A program made the position numbers and the translations under genes. Under the pieces are notes generated by a model. It saw only the letters and a program-made list of their open reading frames with translations. It was not told the DNA's origin and ran no database searches. 64,000 nt of DNA from Corallium rubrum (Eukaryota; Cnidaria; Anthozoa; Scleralcyonacea; Coralliidae). Numbering within the stretch: the stretch's first letter is position 1; every line of letters starts with the position of its first letter. This document shows positions 22,418-32,600 of the stretch, one piece after another. The stretch spans positions 2,984,099 through 3,048,098 of the forward strand of contig OZ036000.1 in the NCBI GenBank assembly GCA_964035015.1. The letters run 5' to 3'.

Positions 22418-22432
22418 GTAACCATTGGCAAC
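22418..22432. promoter_or_regulatory. RFX X-box 55 bp upstream of the IQCH-like start codon
   Basis: GTAACC-ATT-GGCAAC fits the X-box consensus GTNRCC(N0-3)RGYAAC at every position. X-boxes 50-150 bases upstream of start codons mark ciliary genes bound by RFX factors in animals. An ATGGCGGAC motif follows at the probable transcription start. Confidence 0.7.
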
Positions 22433-22666
22433 CCTTCGCAACAGCATGAGAAGCGTTCCAGCTGATCCCTATATGTACCTCCAGACTAGTTCCTAGTCCT
22501 CTTCTCAGGGCCTGCTTGATGTTGAAAGAGACCTGGGAACCAGGCTCAGGCTATCATAACCCCCCCCCCCCCCCCCCCCATCACCATCTTATACCCATTA
22601 ATTTTTTTCAATTTAATTTTCCCCTTTTTTATAAAAACAATATTTTAAAAGAACGTCTATGCAATG

Positions 22667-22816
22667 TGTTATGTAATATATCATACACAAGGAGGAGTGT
22701 TTCATGAGGGTGATCTCCAAACACTGAGACGTTTGTTGAAAACCGAGGTTTTTGAACAAACTTTGAAGTGTTTGGATATCCTGATGAAACACTCCTCTGA
22801 GTGTATGATATAGCAT
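22667..22816. repeat. Foldback repeat
   Basis: The arms carry ATATCATACAC and GAGTGTTTCATGA with complements at the far end. An inner stem includes CAAACACT / AGTGTTTG around a GAAAACCGAGGTTTTTG centre. It lies between the IQCH-like and COMMD10 genes. A C-rich run precedes it at 22561-22579. Confidence 0.7.
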
Positions 22817-23240
22817 CTCAAACAAATCAGTATTTTTATGAGAAAATCAGGATAAAAGTTTGCTTAATTGATGTAATTTCTTCCTCCGATATCCAAACCA
22901 CCAACATGGTACTGATTTCCTTTGTGTTTTCCTCATGAAGATGTATGTAGAACATATATGTCTCCTGTACTGTATATTGGATGAATTTAAATCAGTTGCA
23001 ACTATCCATTCTCAGTAGACCAGCAATCTTCATTAAGTGGACCATTTTTGTAGTATACAGTAATTTGATTGATCACCATTCAAAATGAATTTCATTTTAA
23101 CCACAATTTCCCTCTCTTCAAAGCCCTGCCCACTACCTCAGAGCATCCAGCTGACTCTTGATCTTTTCCAGCTACAAACAAAATTATTGAAGAAAATCAA
23201 TGAAATTAAAATTGTGTACAATCATTTTCTCTTCATAGTA

Positions 23241-26200
23241 CTATGGTCTTGGACACCCAAGTATGGTATAAAAATTAATTAATGGTCCCAGTGAGTCACT
23301 CTGTAAATGATCAGTCTTTTTGCCAACCTGGTCATAAAATGAATAAAGTTCTTCATGGGTAAATTCCAAACAGATATTTTCTGAATTATCCTAAAACACA
23401 CAAGATGTGCAACTTCAGTAAAATATTCAGGAATTTAAGAATTAAACAATCTGCAATTGAAAAAGTGTTAACAAAAAAGCACATTTAGTTTTAAGGCCAC
23501 ACCAATTCAATTTGCTGTTTTACAAACCCGCCAAACTTGATATTTTCAAAATTGGAAAAATAAAACAGTATCAAGTTTGCCTTGTTTGAAATAAATACAG
23601 TTTGAGTAATTTTGAACAAGGGATGGATGAGCAACTTTATACAGTGCATCTGATTAGCTGTTTATAACAGCTGGGGTTTTGACCAATAAGAATGCATGTT
23701 TATAACTATTTAATATCTGACACAGTTTGTCATCACCACATTTCACAATGTTGTTTTTTCCGATCTCTGATCTTAAGTTTTTGACCAGAAAGTTTGTAAA
23801 ACAACAAATTAAATTGGTGTGGCCTAAGATTGTTTTCTACACAGATTACAATACCTTGTTTCCTTTTAGTCCCAGTTCAACCACAGCACTAGGAACCTTC
23901 ATTTTACTTGATGATGACTGAGCCATTTGTAAGTTTAGTTTCCACTTAACACTGTCCAACTGAAAGAGAAAAAAAGAAAATTAAAAAATGAAAATAAAAT
24001 AAAAAAATGAGAAGGAAATAAGGAAAAGAATTTGGTTAATTCCAGACAAAATCTATATATACCTGTTTTGATGTCACACTTCTTTGTTTTAGCTCTTCAA
24101 TGACAGCTTTACCATGTGTTGTCCACACAGTAACAAACATTTCAACCTTCAAGCAGATCAAATAAAATACATCAAACATCAAATCAACAAACAACAACAC
24201 TTGTTTTAAAGCCATTTTCCTCGCTTTGGTCAGCGGGTCCCACAGTAGTTTCCTCCACTTCTCTCTCTGTTGCGCATCCTCCTTTTTTAGACTATACTCC
24301 CTGTCATGTCCCTCTCCACAATGACAACCTGACTCCATGTTGTCCTTGGCCTTCCTCTTCCTCTCACACCTTCCATCTCATATGACATGCCTTTTTTTCA
24401 CCCAGTCACCATCATCTTTCTGTAATACTAATACATACCCCACCATTACAACCGGTTCCATCTCACAACATCAATCACCAACTCAATCTCAACTCCACAA
24501 ATCAAACATCAAATCAAAATTAATATTGGTTTATATCATTACAGTAATCTATAAATTAAAAATTAGACTTGCCTTGTCATCTAACAACTGAATGTTTTTT
24601 AATTGCTGAGTTAGTGTGGCAGGCTTTGCAGTGTGGTAAGCAGCCTGGAAACAACAAAGACATAAAAAATTTATTTTTTTTGAGATATTGGAAAAAGAAA
24701 TATTATCCTTGACAATATCCTGCCAAGGTTGTAATCAGATTTTACACCAAGTTGTAAAAACAAACAAGATCTTTATAGTTCTTGGTGATTTATCTCACCT
24801 GTTCTAAAATGAAAACAGAGGTATCCAATACACTTTGTAAATCATTCAAGTCTACATTAAAAGCACTGCATAGTTTCTCTTGTTCCTCATCTGAAAAAAT
24901 CTTGCCACCCTAAGAAAAATGGTATATTGGATACAACATGTTATAATACTCAATTACTGTACACCATATCTTATTAGTATAAATACACAGGTGATTATAG
25001 AAAATCTCGTGCGCTGATTGGTTGGGCTACTTCGGACTAATTCTCAATAATCACCAACAGCGTTTATTCAAGATGGCCACCAGTAAAATGTCAATGCGAC
25101 AGATGAGGAAATTAACAATTTCAAGGCATGTTCAAAGAAAATGATGTTTCTAAAAGTAGGAAAATGTGTATTTATACTAAAACAATTATTCACGTCAGGC
25201 TCAGTGAATATCGGTAATAATAACCTCGACTTCGTCTCGGTTATTATTCACCGATATTCACCTCGCCTTCGGCGAATAATTGTTAATTGTAAAACACTGT
25301 ACTGTACTGCACAGTAAGTATACTGCACCATACTATACTGTAAAATACTATATTATACTGTACTGTACTGTACTACACAGTAACTGTGCTATACTGTTCT
25401 ATATTATACTGTACTCACTACTGTACCACACAGTAACCATAACGTACTGTACTATAAATGTTATATATACTGTACTGTACTGCACTACACAGTAACTGTA
25501 CTGTACTACTGTAAACCTCCAAATATAAGCTCTGGGCTTTTTGGTGGGCTTATACATAGGGGGGAGGGGCTTACGGGGGGGGGGGGGCTTATATATGGAC
25601 AAGACTTTGTTTGTAATATTTAACATTTAATGACTTTATTTCAATATAACACAAGGTTAACATATAAACAAGCATAAAATACTATATACAGGTGGGCTTA
25701 TATTCGGAATGGTGAGTGTTTTAGTAAATTGGTGGGCTTATACATGGGGGGGGGGGGCTTATATTCAGAGGTTTACAGTATACTGTTTTGTATTATACTG
25801 TACTGTACTTACAGAGTAACTATACTGTACTACACTGTAAAGTACTGTATCACACTGTATTGTACCATATTTCTGAATCATACTGTCATACTGCACTGTA
25901 TAGTGACTGTACTGTATCATACTATACTATATACTATACTATACTGTATCATACTCTACTGTACTATACTTCTGAATCATACTGTGTCATACTGCACTGT
26001 ATACTATACTATACTATACTATACTATACTATACTATACTATACTATACTATACTATACTATACTATACTATACTATTACTATACTATACTATACTATAC
26101 TATACTATACTGTACTGTATCATACTGTACTGTACCATACTTCTGAATCATACTGTGTCATACTGCACTGTATAGTGACTGTACTGTATCATACTATACT

Positions 26201-26791
26201 ATATACTATACTATACTATACTGTACTGTATCATCCTGTACTGTACCATACTTCTGAATCATACTGTGTCATACTGCACTGTATACCATACTGTACTGTA
26301 CTATATACTGTACTGTATAGTGACTGTACTCTACTGTATACCTACTGTACTACACTGTATCATACTGTATATTACTCTACTGTATACTCAGTGTACTATA
26401 CTGTATCATAACATACTGTATCATAAAACCATTTCCCTAAATCTAACCTTGACATTTAGTTTGCCAATAATTCTTGAAAGCAGCAATGGAAATCTGGAGG
26501 AGTCCAAGCCATTAATAAGAGTTACACCTTTCTTTAACCTAATGTAATGTAATGTAAAGAAATGCTCAATACTCGAATCTACTGTAAGCTTATATTATTT
26601 AAAATATACTTATATGCCCACCACAAATTCAGTGTAGATTCCCTAACACTCGGCCAATATTAATGCTTGTCTACTCTTTTACATTATTTAGTTACATAAA
26701 ATAAAACATCTTGAAGCATTTGCTTGAATTTTAATAAATTTAAATGCACTGTGCTGTACCTGTTAGTCAAGTTGAACATGGAAGTGGCCAT
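23241..26791 (-). CDS. COMMD10: COMM domain-containing protein 10
   Basis: Seven exons form a complete 214-residue protein: 26760-26791, 26448-26538, 24799-24909, 24573-24644, 24063-24146, 23855-23959, 23241-23390. Phases agree at every junction. The N-terminal helical half reads K-K-G-V-T-L-I-N-G-L-D-S-S-R-F-P-L-L-L-S-R-I-I, then F-S-D-E-E-Q-E-K-L and V-F-I-L-E-Q-A-A-Y-H. The COMM domain begins at L131-D-S-V-K-W-K-L-N and ends with L-E-F-T-H-E-E-L-Y-S-F-Y-D-Q. COMMD10 is a subunit of the Commander/CCC complex in endosomal recycling and NF-kB control. Length and order match the family (about 200 residues). The tail is about ten residues longer than usual. Intron 4 has a GC donor (AAG|GCAAGT at 24572). 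The ATG lies in AAGATGGCC, a YY1-like context common at such promoters. The first two exons were duplicated to 37.8 kb. Confidence 0.93.
23495..23824. mobile_element. PIF/Harbinger-type MITE in a COMMD10 intron
   Basis: The ends GGCCACACCAATT and AATTGGTGTGGCC belong to a longer inverted repeat (continuing to TGTTTTACAAAC). They are flanked by TAA at 23492-23494 and 23825-23827. A 3-base TAA target and GG termini fit PIF/Harbinger. No coding sequence. Confidence 0.8.
25181..25283. repeat. Foldback with CGCCTTCGGCG centre
   Basis: Nested palindromes include GGTAATAATAACC/GGTTATTATT and the outer ACAATTATTC/GAATAATTGT. It lies in intron 2 of COMMD10, next to the TACTG array. Confidence 0.7.
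25297..26425. repeat. TACTG/TACTA pentanucleotide array
   Basis: Over a kilobase of TACTG, TATACTA and related words occupies COMMD10 intron 2. It is split by a 275-base insertion at 25511-25785. Long Tyr/Thr/Leu/Ile frames on the + strand are repeat artefacts. Confidence 0.9.
25511..25785. mobile_element. MITE inside the TACTG array
   Basis: The ends CTGTAAACCTCCAAATATAAGC and the complement with one change (GCTTATATTCAGAGGTTTACAG) are flanked by TA. Several GGTGGGCTTATA and G-run motifs lie inside. Confidence 0.7.
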
Positions 26792-27985
26792 CTTGAAATT
26801 TGAAGGAACAACACTGCTCCTCGACCGCTCCCCCCGGAAGCACTAGGAACTGGTAAAATTATTTCAAATTATGCAACTAATTATCCATAAATTATCCATC
26901 AATTTGCCATAAAAAATTTGCAACAGAGTTTAAGCTTAGAAATTCTACTAATACAGTACATAAATAAGGTTTTATTTGCAATATTGTGGAACGAAATATC
27001 ATAGAAATTCAAATAAAAACACGAATTTCATTTTATTTATTTTGGCCCCCCACCCCTCCCCTAGCAACGACACTGGTGTCTTCGCAGAGGTCCACCCCTT
27101 AATTTCTCTCAAATTTTGATCCGATCCGGTAAACAAGCTTTGAGGCCACTTCCATTTTTTGTTCATTTTCCGTAAATTCAACGACCAGAACGACAATTGT
27201 TTGTGAAAACTATCGTCTACGGTTCTTAGCGGCCATATCTTACCCATCTTGGGGAAAAATCTACACAATTTCCCTTTGTCTCACGAATAAAATGCAGTAA
27301 AAAGCTCAAAGCTTCAGTCTTTGAACTGACCTGCGTATGCTGAAACAGTTCTGGTTGGCCGTCAGATACTGCATTCACTGTGCAAATACTGATGTAGAGA
27401 ACAGTCCAATTGCCTTGCTTTTCCTGAACAGCTCTTACTGTGGTAAGTACAAAGTTATTACTGTGGTAAGTACAAATTATTTTACAATACAATGTTGTAA
27501 ACAAGTACATGGACGTGAATGTTTCGTTTCGGCAAGCCAGCCAGGCTGGCGCCTCTAAATTATCCGAGGTTTTTCTACGATTTTTACACATTTTCTTTCA
27601 GATTTTGAAGAAATACTTGAAAATATAGTCCATTAACCTCTCCATTAACAGTAACAAGACTCCAAACTCTAAAAATAATGAAATAAAGGAGAAAAATAGC
27701 TTCGGAAAGTACACGATTAGGCGTGCGTTATGCTTAAATTTGGAAGCTCGTTTTTTTTGAAACGCCTCAAAGGACTATTTCTTGTTAAATAATCACAGTT
27801 TTTTTTACATAAACATTTGCCTACATAATTGTTCTATATCACAATGGGTTTATTTTGTAAGAAAATATAATTTTACTATCAGTAATTTGGCATTTTGTGA
27901 GAGTGTTTTTTTCAACTTTTTTCAAGAGGATCATTTTCTGTTCCCAACTCCCAAGGGGGATTTCCAAAAACTGTAATACCATTGG
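26792..27985. other. Intergenic region between COMMD10 and the non-coding repeat locus
   Basis: About 1.2 kb separates two divergent starts. At 27060-27150 lies a fragment sharing GTGTCTTCGCAGAGGTCC and following text with 61910-61990, which is inside a hAT MITE, so part of this region is repeat-derived. Open frames of 70-120 codons on both strands (for example 27226-27591) have no recognisable domain or splice context. Confidence 0.5.
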
Positions 27986-28070
27986 TTCGGACAGGGGTGA
28001 AAACTAACCAATAGAAAGTGAATAAAATAAACCAATCACAGCTAACTTCCGGAAAGTTGTAGCCAATGAA
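27986..28070 (+). promoter_or_regulatory. CCAAT/ETS promoter-like cluster
   Basis: CCAAT boxes lie at 28008, 28032 and 28063, about 25-31 bases apart, with an inverted one (ATTGG) near 27981. An ETS-type ACTTCCGGAA lies at 28044-28053. There is no TATA box. This is a typical CpG-poor housekeeping promoter arrangement. It is followed by a spliceable segment, which is why I read the downstream region as transcribed on the + strand. Confidence 0.55.
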
Positions 28071-28369
28071 AGCCGAGGATTTACCTGGCGCCAGAATAAG
28101 TTTGATCCAAAATTCTTTTTGGGGCATTCATTCTCCGGGGCATTCGAAGAGGAAGGTTGTGTATTGGCAGCGCCCAAACGCAACTCAAGTACTGACTCAA
28201 ATTAAAGAATTCGGTCGGGAAGTGTTCCTGGCAGTAAGTATAGGTATGTTTACACATTGTTTCATGATTTTTTACCCAAAATATCTCCAATTTCTACCAC
28301 AGGTTGCCTCTGAGTCTCGTCGGCCGACACAAGTCAACAACGCGAGCGGCTTCGGTCACCTTTTAGCTT

Positions 28370-29115
28370 CGGTGTTTGGACTTCGTTTTGCTTTCTTTTC
28401 GAATAAGCTGTCGGAAAAAGACTCGGGAACCCGCTGTAGTTTGCCAACAAAGTTTCCTTTAAATTTCTGTTAAATTTTCTCTTGAAAGCCCAGTTCTTCA
28501 CTTCGACGTTTCACAGTTCACTGTAGACTCGGCCAAGTGGATGTCCCGCCGGCCTCCAGACCTAGTTTTTTGGTTGAAATTTCATTTGGTTTTCAATTTA
28601 AAGTCCGGTTAAAGATTCGGCAACTGCTGGTGAACAATTTACAGACATTTCTGTTGAATTTTCAAAAAAATTCGGGCGACAAATGTCTTCGAAGGCCTCG
28701 AGTGTCTGCTCGCGTACGCCGTTGTCGTTTATCTGCTCAAACAGGACGAAACAACTCAAAATATCCTTTGAGTTTTTGAATAAATCGTCGAAATAAAGTT
28801 TCGGAAAGTACTGCTGAACGTTTTGTAGCAAATTTTCTTGAATTTCCGTAAAAATTCGGCCGATAAATTTCTTCGAAGGCCTCAAATATTTTCATGTCTA
28901 GCTTCGGTCTTTGCCTACATTGTTGGGCTTCATTCTTCGGATATCGTTTTGCTTTTTGGATAAAATGTTGAACTTAAGTTTCGAAGAGTACTGGGGAATG
29001 TTTCACGACATTTTTTTGTTGAATTTTGGTAAATATTTTGCGGGATTTTCGTACAAGATTTGTTCTGTAAAAATTATACCAGTGGAAGTATTTTTTTGTA
29101 CATTTTTTTTCAAAT
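28370..29115 (+). repeat. Four diverged repeats of about 110-140 bp (TTCGG family)
   Basis: Units near 28370, 28560, 28790 and 28970 share the order GG(T)TTCGGAAAGTACTG, GAA.GTTTT, AATTTTCTTGAATTT, GTAAAAATTCGG and a CTTCGAAGGCCTC ending. Divergence is high, so they are old. No frame is conserved between units. Confidence 0.6.
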
Positions 29116-29689
29116 ATGCTTGCGAGTCGAGAAGAATTTTGGAAACGAGCCGACATGCATGTACGGCATCTGGATTTATAGCATTTGAATCAAAATATTC
29201 AAAGCAAGAAAGGACATTGCAAAGCTTTCGAAGTTCTTACGGTGTCATGTTACGAAGATAAAAGCCCGGAACTTTCAAGAAGAAAACCAAAGAATATTTC
29301 AGAAAAATTAATTGCGTACGTTACTAAACTTTACTAACATCGTCAAGCAGATCAATTATTTACAGACTTTCGGTATCTCGCACTTTATGGGAAAAATTAT
29401 TAAACCACCCTTATGCGGACCTGAAATCGACTTTCCAAGGACTTGAAATCAACAAGGAAACCTGTCAGAAACTGACAACACGGACAGCGCTTTTCAAGGC
29501 ACTTACAGGATTCAACTGTGAAAAAACATATCTCTCAGCACCTTCGAACAAATTTGAGAGGTTTCTTTTAAAGTATTCTCAAAGCGAATGCGTAATTAGT
29601 AATCACTAACATTTTTTTTCTTTCAATTTCAGGTGAATTGGCGTTCATTTGCCAAGCGGAATTTCGGTGTTCTCCGTAAAATGCGGTTT

Positions 29690-30060
29690 TTAACTTCATG
29701 CTTCCACCAGCATTTTTCTCTGGTGCTTAGCAACTAAAATAAAACAATTACCATCAACTTTATGCTTCCACCAGCATTTTTCTGGTGCTTAGCAACTAAA
29801 ATAAAACAATTACCATCAATTTTATGCTTCTACCAGCATTTTTCTGGTGCGTAGCAACCTAAAATAAAACAGCTACCATCAACTTTATGCTTCCACCAGC
29901 ATTTTTCTGGTGCTTAGCAACTAAAATAAAACAATTACCATCAATTTCATGCTTCTACCAGCATTTTTCTGGTGCGTAGCATCCTAAAATAAAACAGCTA
30001 CCATCAACTTTATGCTTCCACCAGCATTTTTCTGGTGCGTAGCAACCTAAAATAATCCAA
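29690..30060 (+). repeat. Six tandem 62-65-bp units, each with a hairpin
   Basis: Each unit contains TGCTTCCACCAGCATTTTTC then TGGTGCTTAGCA, pairing CACCAG with CTGGTG and TGCT with AGCA, followed by AAAATAAAACAATTACCATC. Units begin near 29700, 29765, 29827, 29889, 29951 and 30013. Confidence 0.85.
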
Positions 30061-30559
30061 AAAAACCAAACAAACATGGACTACTATGGCTATATGAGGA
30101 TCGTCATGGACTTTTATGGATATATGGGTACATTCATGGCTTTTATGGATATATGGGTGTCTTGTATGGATAACATGGGCTTCAATGGATATTCATGGAT
30201 ATGGAGCAAGCAAACAATGGATTTGGTTTATGAGGTTAGAATCCTGGTGGTCTTTTGAATAGTTATATATAATAAATTAAAATTAAAGTATTTCAAGCTA
30301 GACTAGAATTAGGCAGGACAAGCAAAGGTTTTACCAGACTATGCTGATGTGAGAAAATCCATTAGAATCTGGTAAAGTCTTTCTTGAATTTATTAGCTAG
30401 ATGGGTACAAATTGTATCCTGATCCTATGAACTCCTGGTGGACAATTGGTGGATTGGACGTAATCTGGTGGAATACATCAATGGTGGATGCATGGTCTTC
30501 TATGTAGTAATGCATGATTCTTTTTGTAATTGTACAATACTATTGTAATTTAAAACATT

Positions 30560-30985
30560 AGTTTGTTAAATGCTTCCATCACAGTTGTGGTGCTTAGCAG
30601 TTTGAAATGCGAAAGTTAACCATTAACTTCATGCTTCTACCAGCTTTTGTCTGGTACTTAGCAGTCTGAAGTACACTCTAGTAACCAGTAACTTCATGCT
30701 TCCACCACTGTTGTTGGTGCTTAGCAGTCTGAAGTATAACCTGTAACCAGGAACTTAATGCTTCCACCACTGTTGTTGGTGCTTAGCAGTCTGATGTACA
30801 ACCAGTAAGCTTATATACCAGTACCACTGACATTGTCTGGTACTTATAGCAGTCTAAAATAAACCAGTAACTTCATGCTTCCACCACTGTTGTTGGTGTT
30901 TAGCAGTCTGAAGTACAATCAGTAACCAGTAAGCTTCTAACCAGTACCACTGTACTTGCTTGGTACTTATAGCAGTCTAAAATAA
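30560..30985 (+). repeat. Diverged hairpin repeats in copy A
   Basis: About six units have stems in different sequences: CATCAC/GTGGTG, TACCAG/CTGGTA, CACCA/TGGTG. They are set in the same TGCTTC...CTTAGCAGTCTGAAGTA frame as the array at 29.7 kb. Confidence 0.75.
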
Positions 30986-31859
30986 CGTAGGTTTAAACCA
31001 CATACTCCTGTATATATAGTTGTTATATGGCAATAGTAATAAATAATGCATGCCATGCACCTGTATTTAATACTGTATATATATAATATATATACTTGTA
31101 CTATAATGGTGAATCTAATAAAAATAGAAAAAAAATAGAAATAATGCATGTAAAATACCTGTGTTATACTTTTACTATAATAGTGAATCTAATAAAAATT
31201 TAAACAAATAAAGTAGAGTTTTTAGGTACCAAAGACAAGGACATCATGGACAATATTTGGACCAGGTGTGTGTATAATATTTTTTTGCTAGGAAGCATAG
31301 TGTAGAATGTTTATAGTGACAGAAATAATTAAATACTCCAAGTTACAGAAGGAAGTGGGATTCATTTCCTAGTGATGTCACTGGAGGTAATAATTAATTA
31401 ACATTTTAAAATATGCATGTATGACCACCAGGAGAAATGGGTTAGATTAAGTTCATGAAGAATCCCAAACAATCACTACTTGGCAATTTTAGTAAGCAAT
31501 GGTTGTGAGATATTGTGAAGATCCTTCATGGGTTTAGTCTATTATTAAATGTAAATATAATTTAATTACCAGGAGGACCCACTAGGTGTTCCTATTGCCT
31601 TTTGGAGTACAAATTGTACCCAAAACACAGCCTAGTCCCAGGCTCTCTCTCAGTGATAGATTTTCTGGGCAGAAAGCGTAATCGTAAAATAAAATTAAGA
31701 GCTCACATCATAAATGCGCGTGCTTCAGAATGTCGAGACTAGGCTGCCCAAAACAAATAGTATCTTGTATCCAAGACTTGTTTTACTACAAAGTAAAATA
31801 TGTTAAGGGTGACAAGTTTGCGAATTAATTGCTAGCATTGCGCATAGTTAGGTAATAAT

Positions 31860-32545
31860 GCTTCGGTTATCTATGCCGGTTACAATTCGGTTAAAATTCG
31901 GCACCTGCGGTTAAAAATCTGATTCGGAAAGCACAACAATTGTAATAATGTAAATTTGCTTTTAAAAATATTAAAAGAAACAAACAATGTAATGTGTGTT
32001 AGTTCTTTTAGTGTAAGAATATCTGTGTATGTTAACTTAAATATTACTTTGCAGGTTTTTGTAGGAAACTAATATTAGTTGTGTTTTTTTCAGGAATTCG
32101 GCAATTTCGGTTAAAACTACGTGTTGTATCTGATTCGGAAAGCACAACAATTGTAATAATGTAAATTTGCTTTTGAAAATAAACAATGTAGTGTGTGTTA
32201 TCTCTTTTACTGTAAGAATATCTGTGTATATTAACTTAATTATTACTTTGCAGGTTTTTCTAGGAAACTAACAGTTGCGTTTTTTTTAGCAATTCGGCAC
32301 TTTCGGTTAAAAATACATGTATCTGATTCGGAAAGCACAGCAATTGTAATAATGTAAATTTGCTTTTGAAAATAAACAAATAATGTAGTGTGTGTTATTT
32401 CTTTTCTTATAAGGATTTTTTCCCCCCTTATATATACTGACAAGTTTTCTTTTTTCTGTTGCAGATAGATGTGCAAAGAATTTTTTAAGTATTCTAAATT
32501 TTTTTTCCAAACTTTGCAGCTTTTTGTAGTAAACTAACATTTAGT
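31860..32545 (+). repeat. About 200-bp tandem units in copy A
   Basis: Each unit holds TTCGG(C)ACCTTCGGTTAAAA, GATTCGGAAAGCACAACAAT, GTAATAATGTAAATTTGCTT and ACTTTGCAGGTTTTTGTAGG. The last word is a polypyrimidine-AG motif. Matching units occur at 34020-34570. Confidence 0.75.
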
Positions 32546-32600
32546 TGTGTTTTCTTTTCAGCTTCCGGAGGTTGAGGTAGTGTGTATGCAATGGATATAT

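Larger units (their letters stand above)
30106..32600 (+). repeat. Large tandem duplication, copy A
   Basis: This copy aligns with 32600-34620 in the same order: ATGGA-rich start, the GGTTTTACCAGACTATG block, hairpin repeats, the GGAAGTGGGATTCATTTCC block, ATTGCGCATA, then 190-bp TTCGGTTAAAA units. Copy A holds more hairpin units (30560-30980) than copy B. Confidence 0.85.

Noticed and set aside
25279..26547. Tyr/Thr/Leu-rich frames of 150-207 residues
   Set aside because: They are artefacts of the TACTG pentanucleotide array.
27226..27591. 121-residue minus-strand frame upstream of the non-coding locus
   Set aside because: No homology recognised, composition like the surrounding DNA, and it overlaps a repeat fragment shared with 61910.
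30076..30258. Small Tyr/Gly/Met-rich protein (60 codons)
   Set aside because: The frame derives from degenerate ATGGAT repeats and is not conserved in duplicate copy B, where the frame hits stops.
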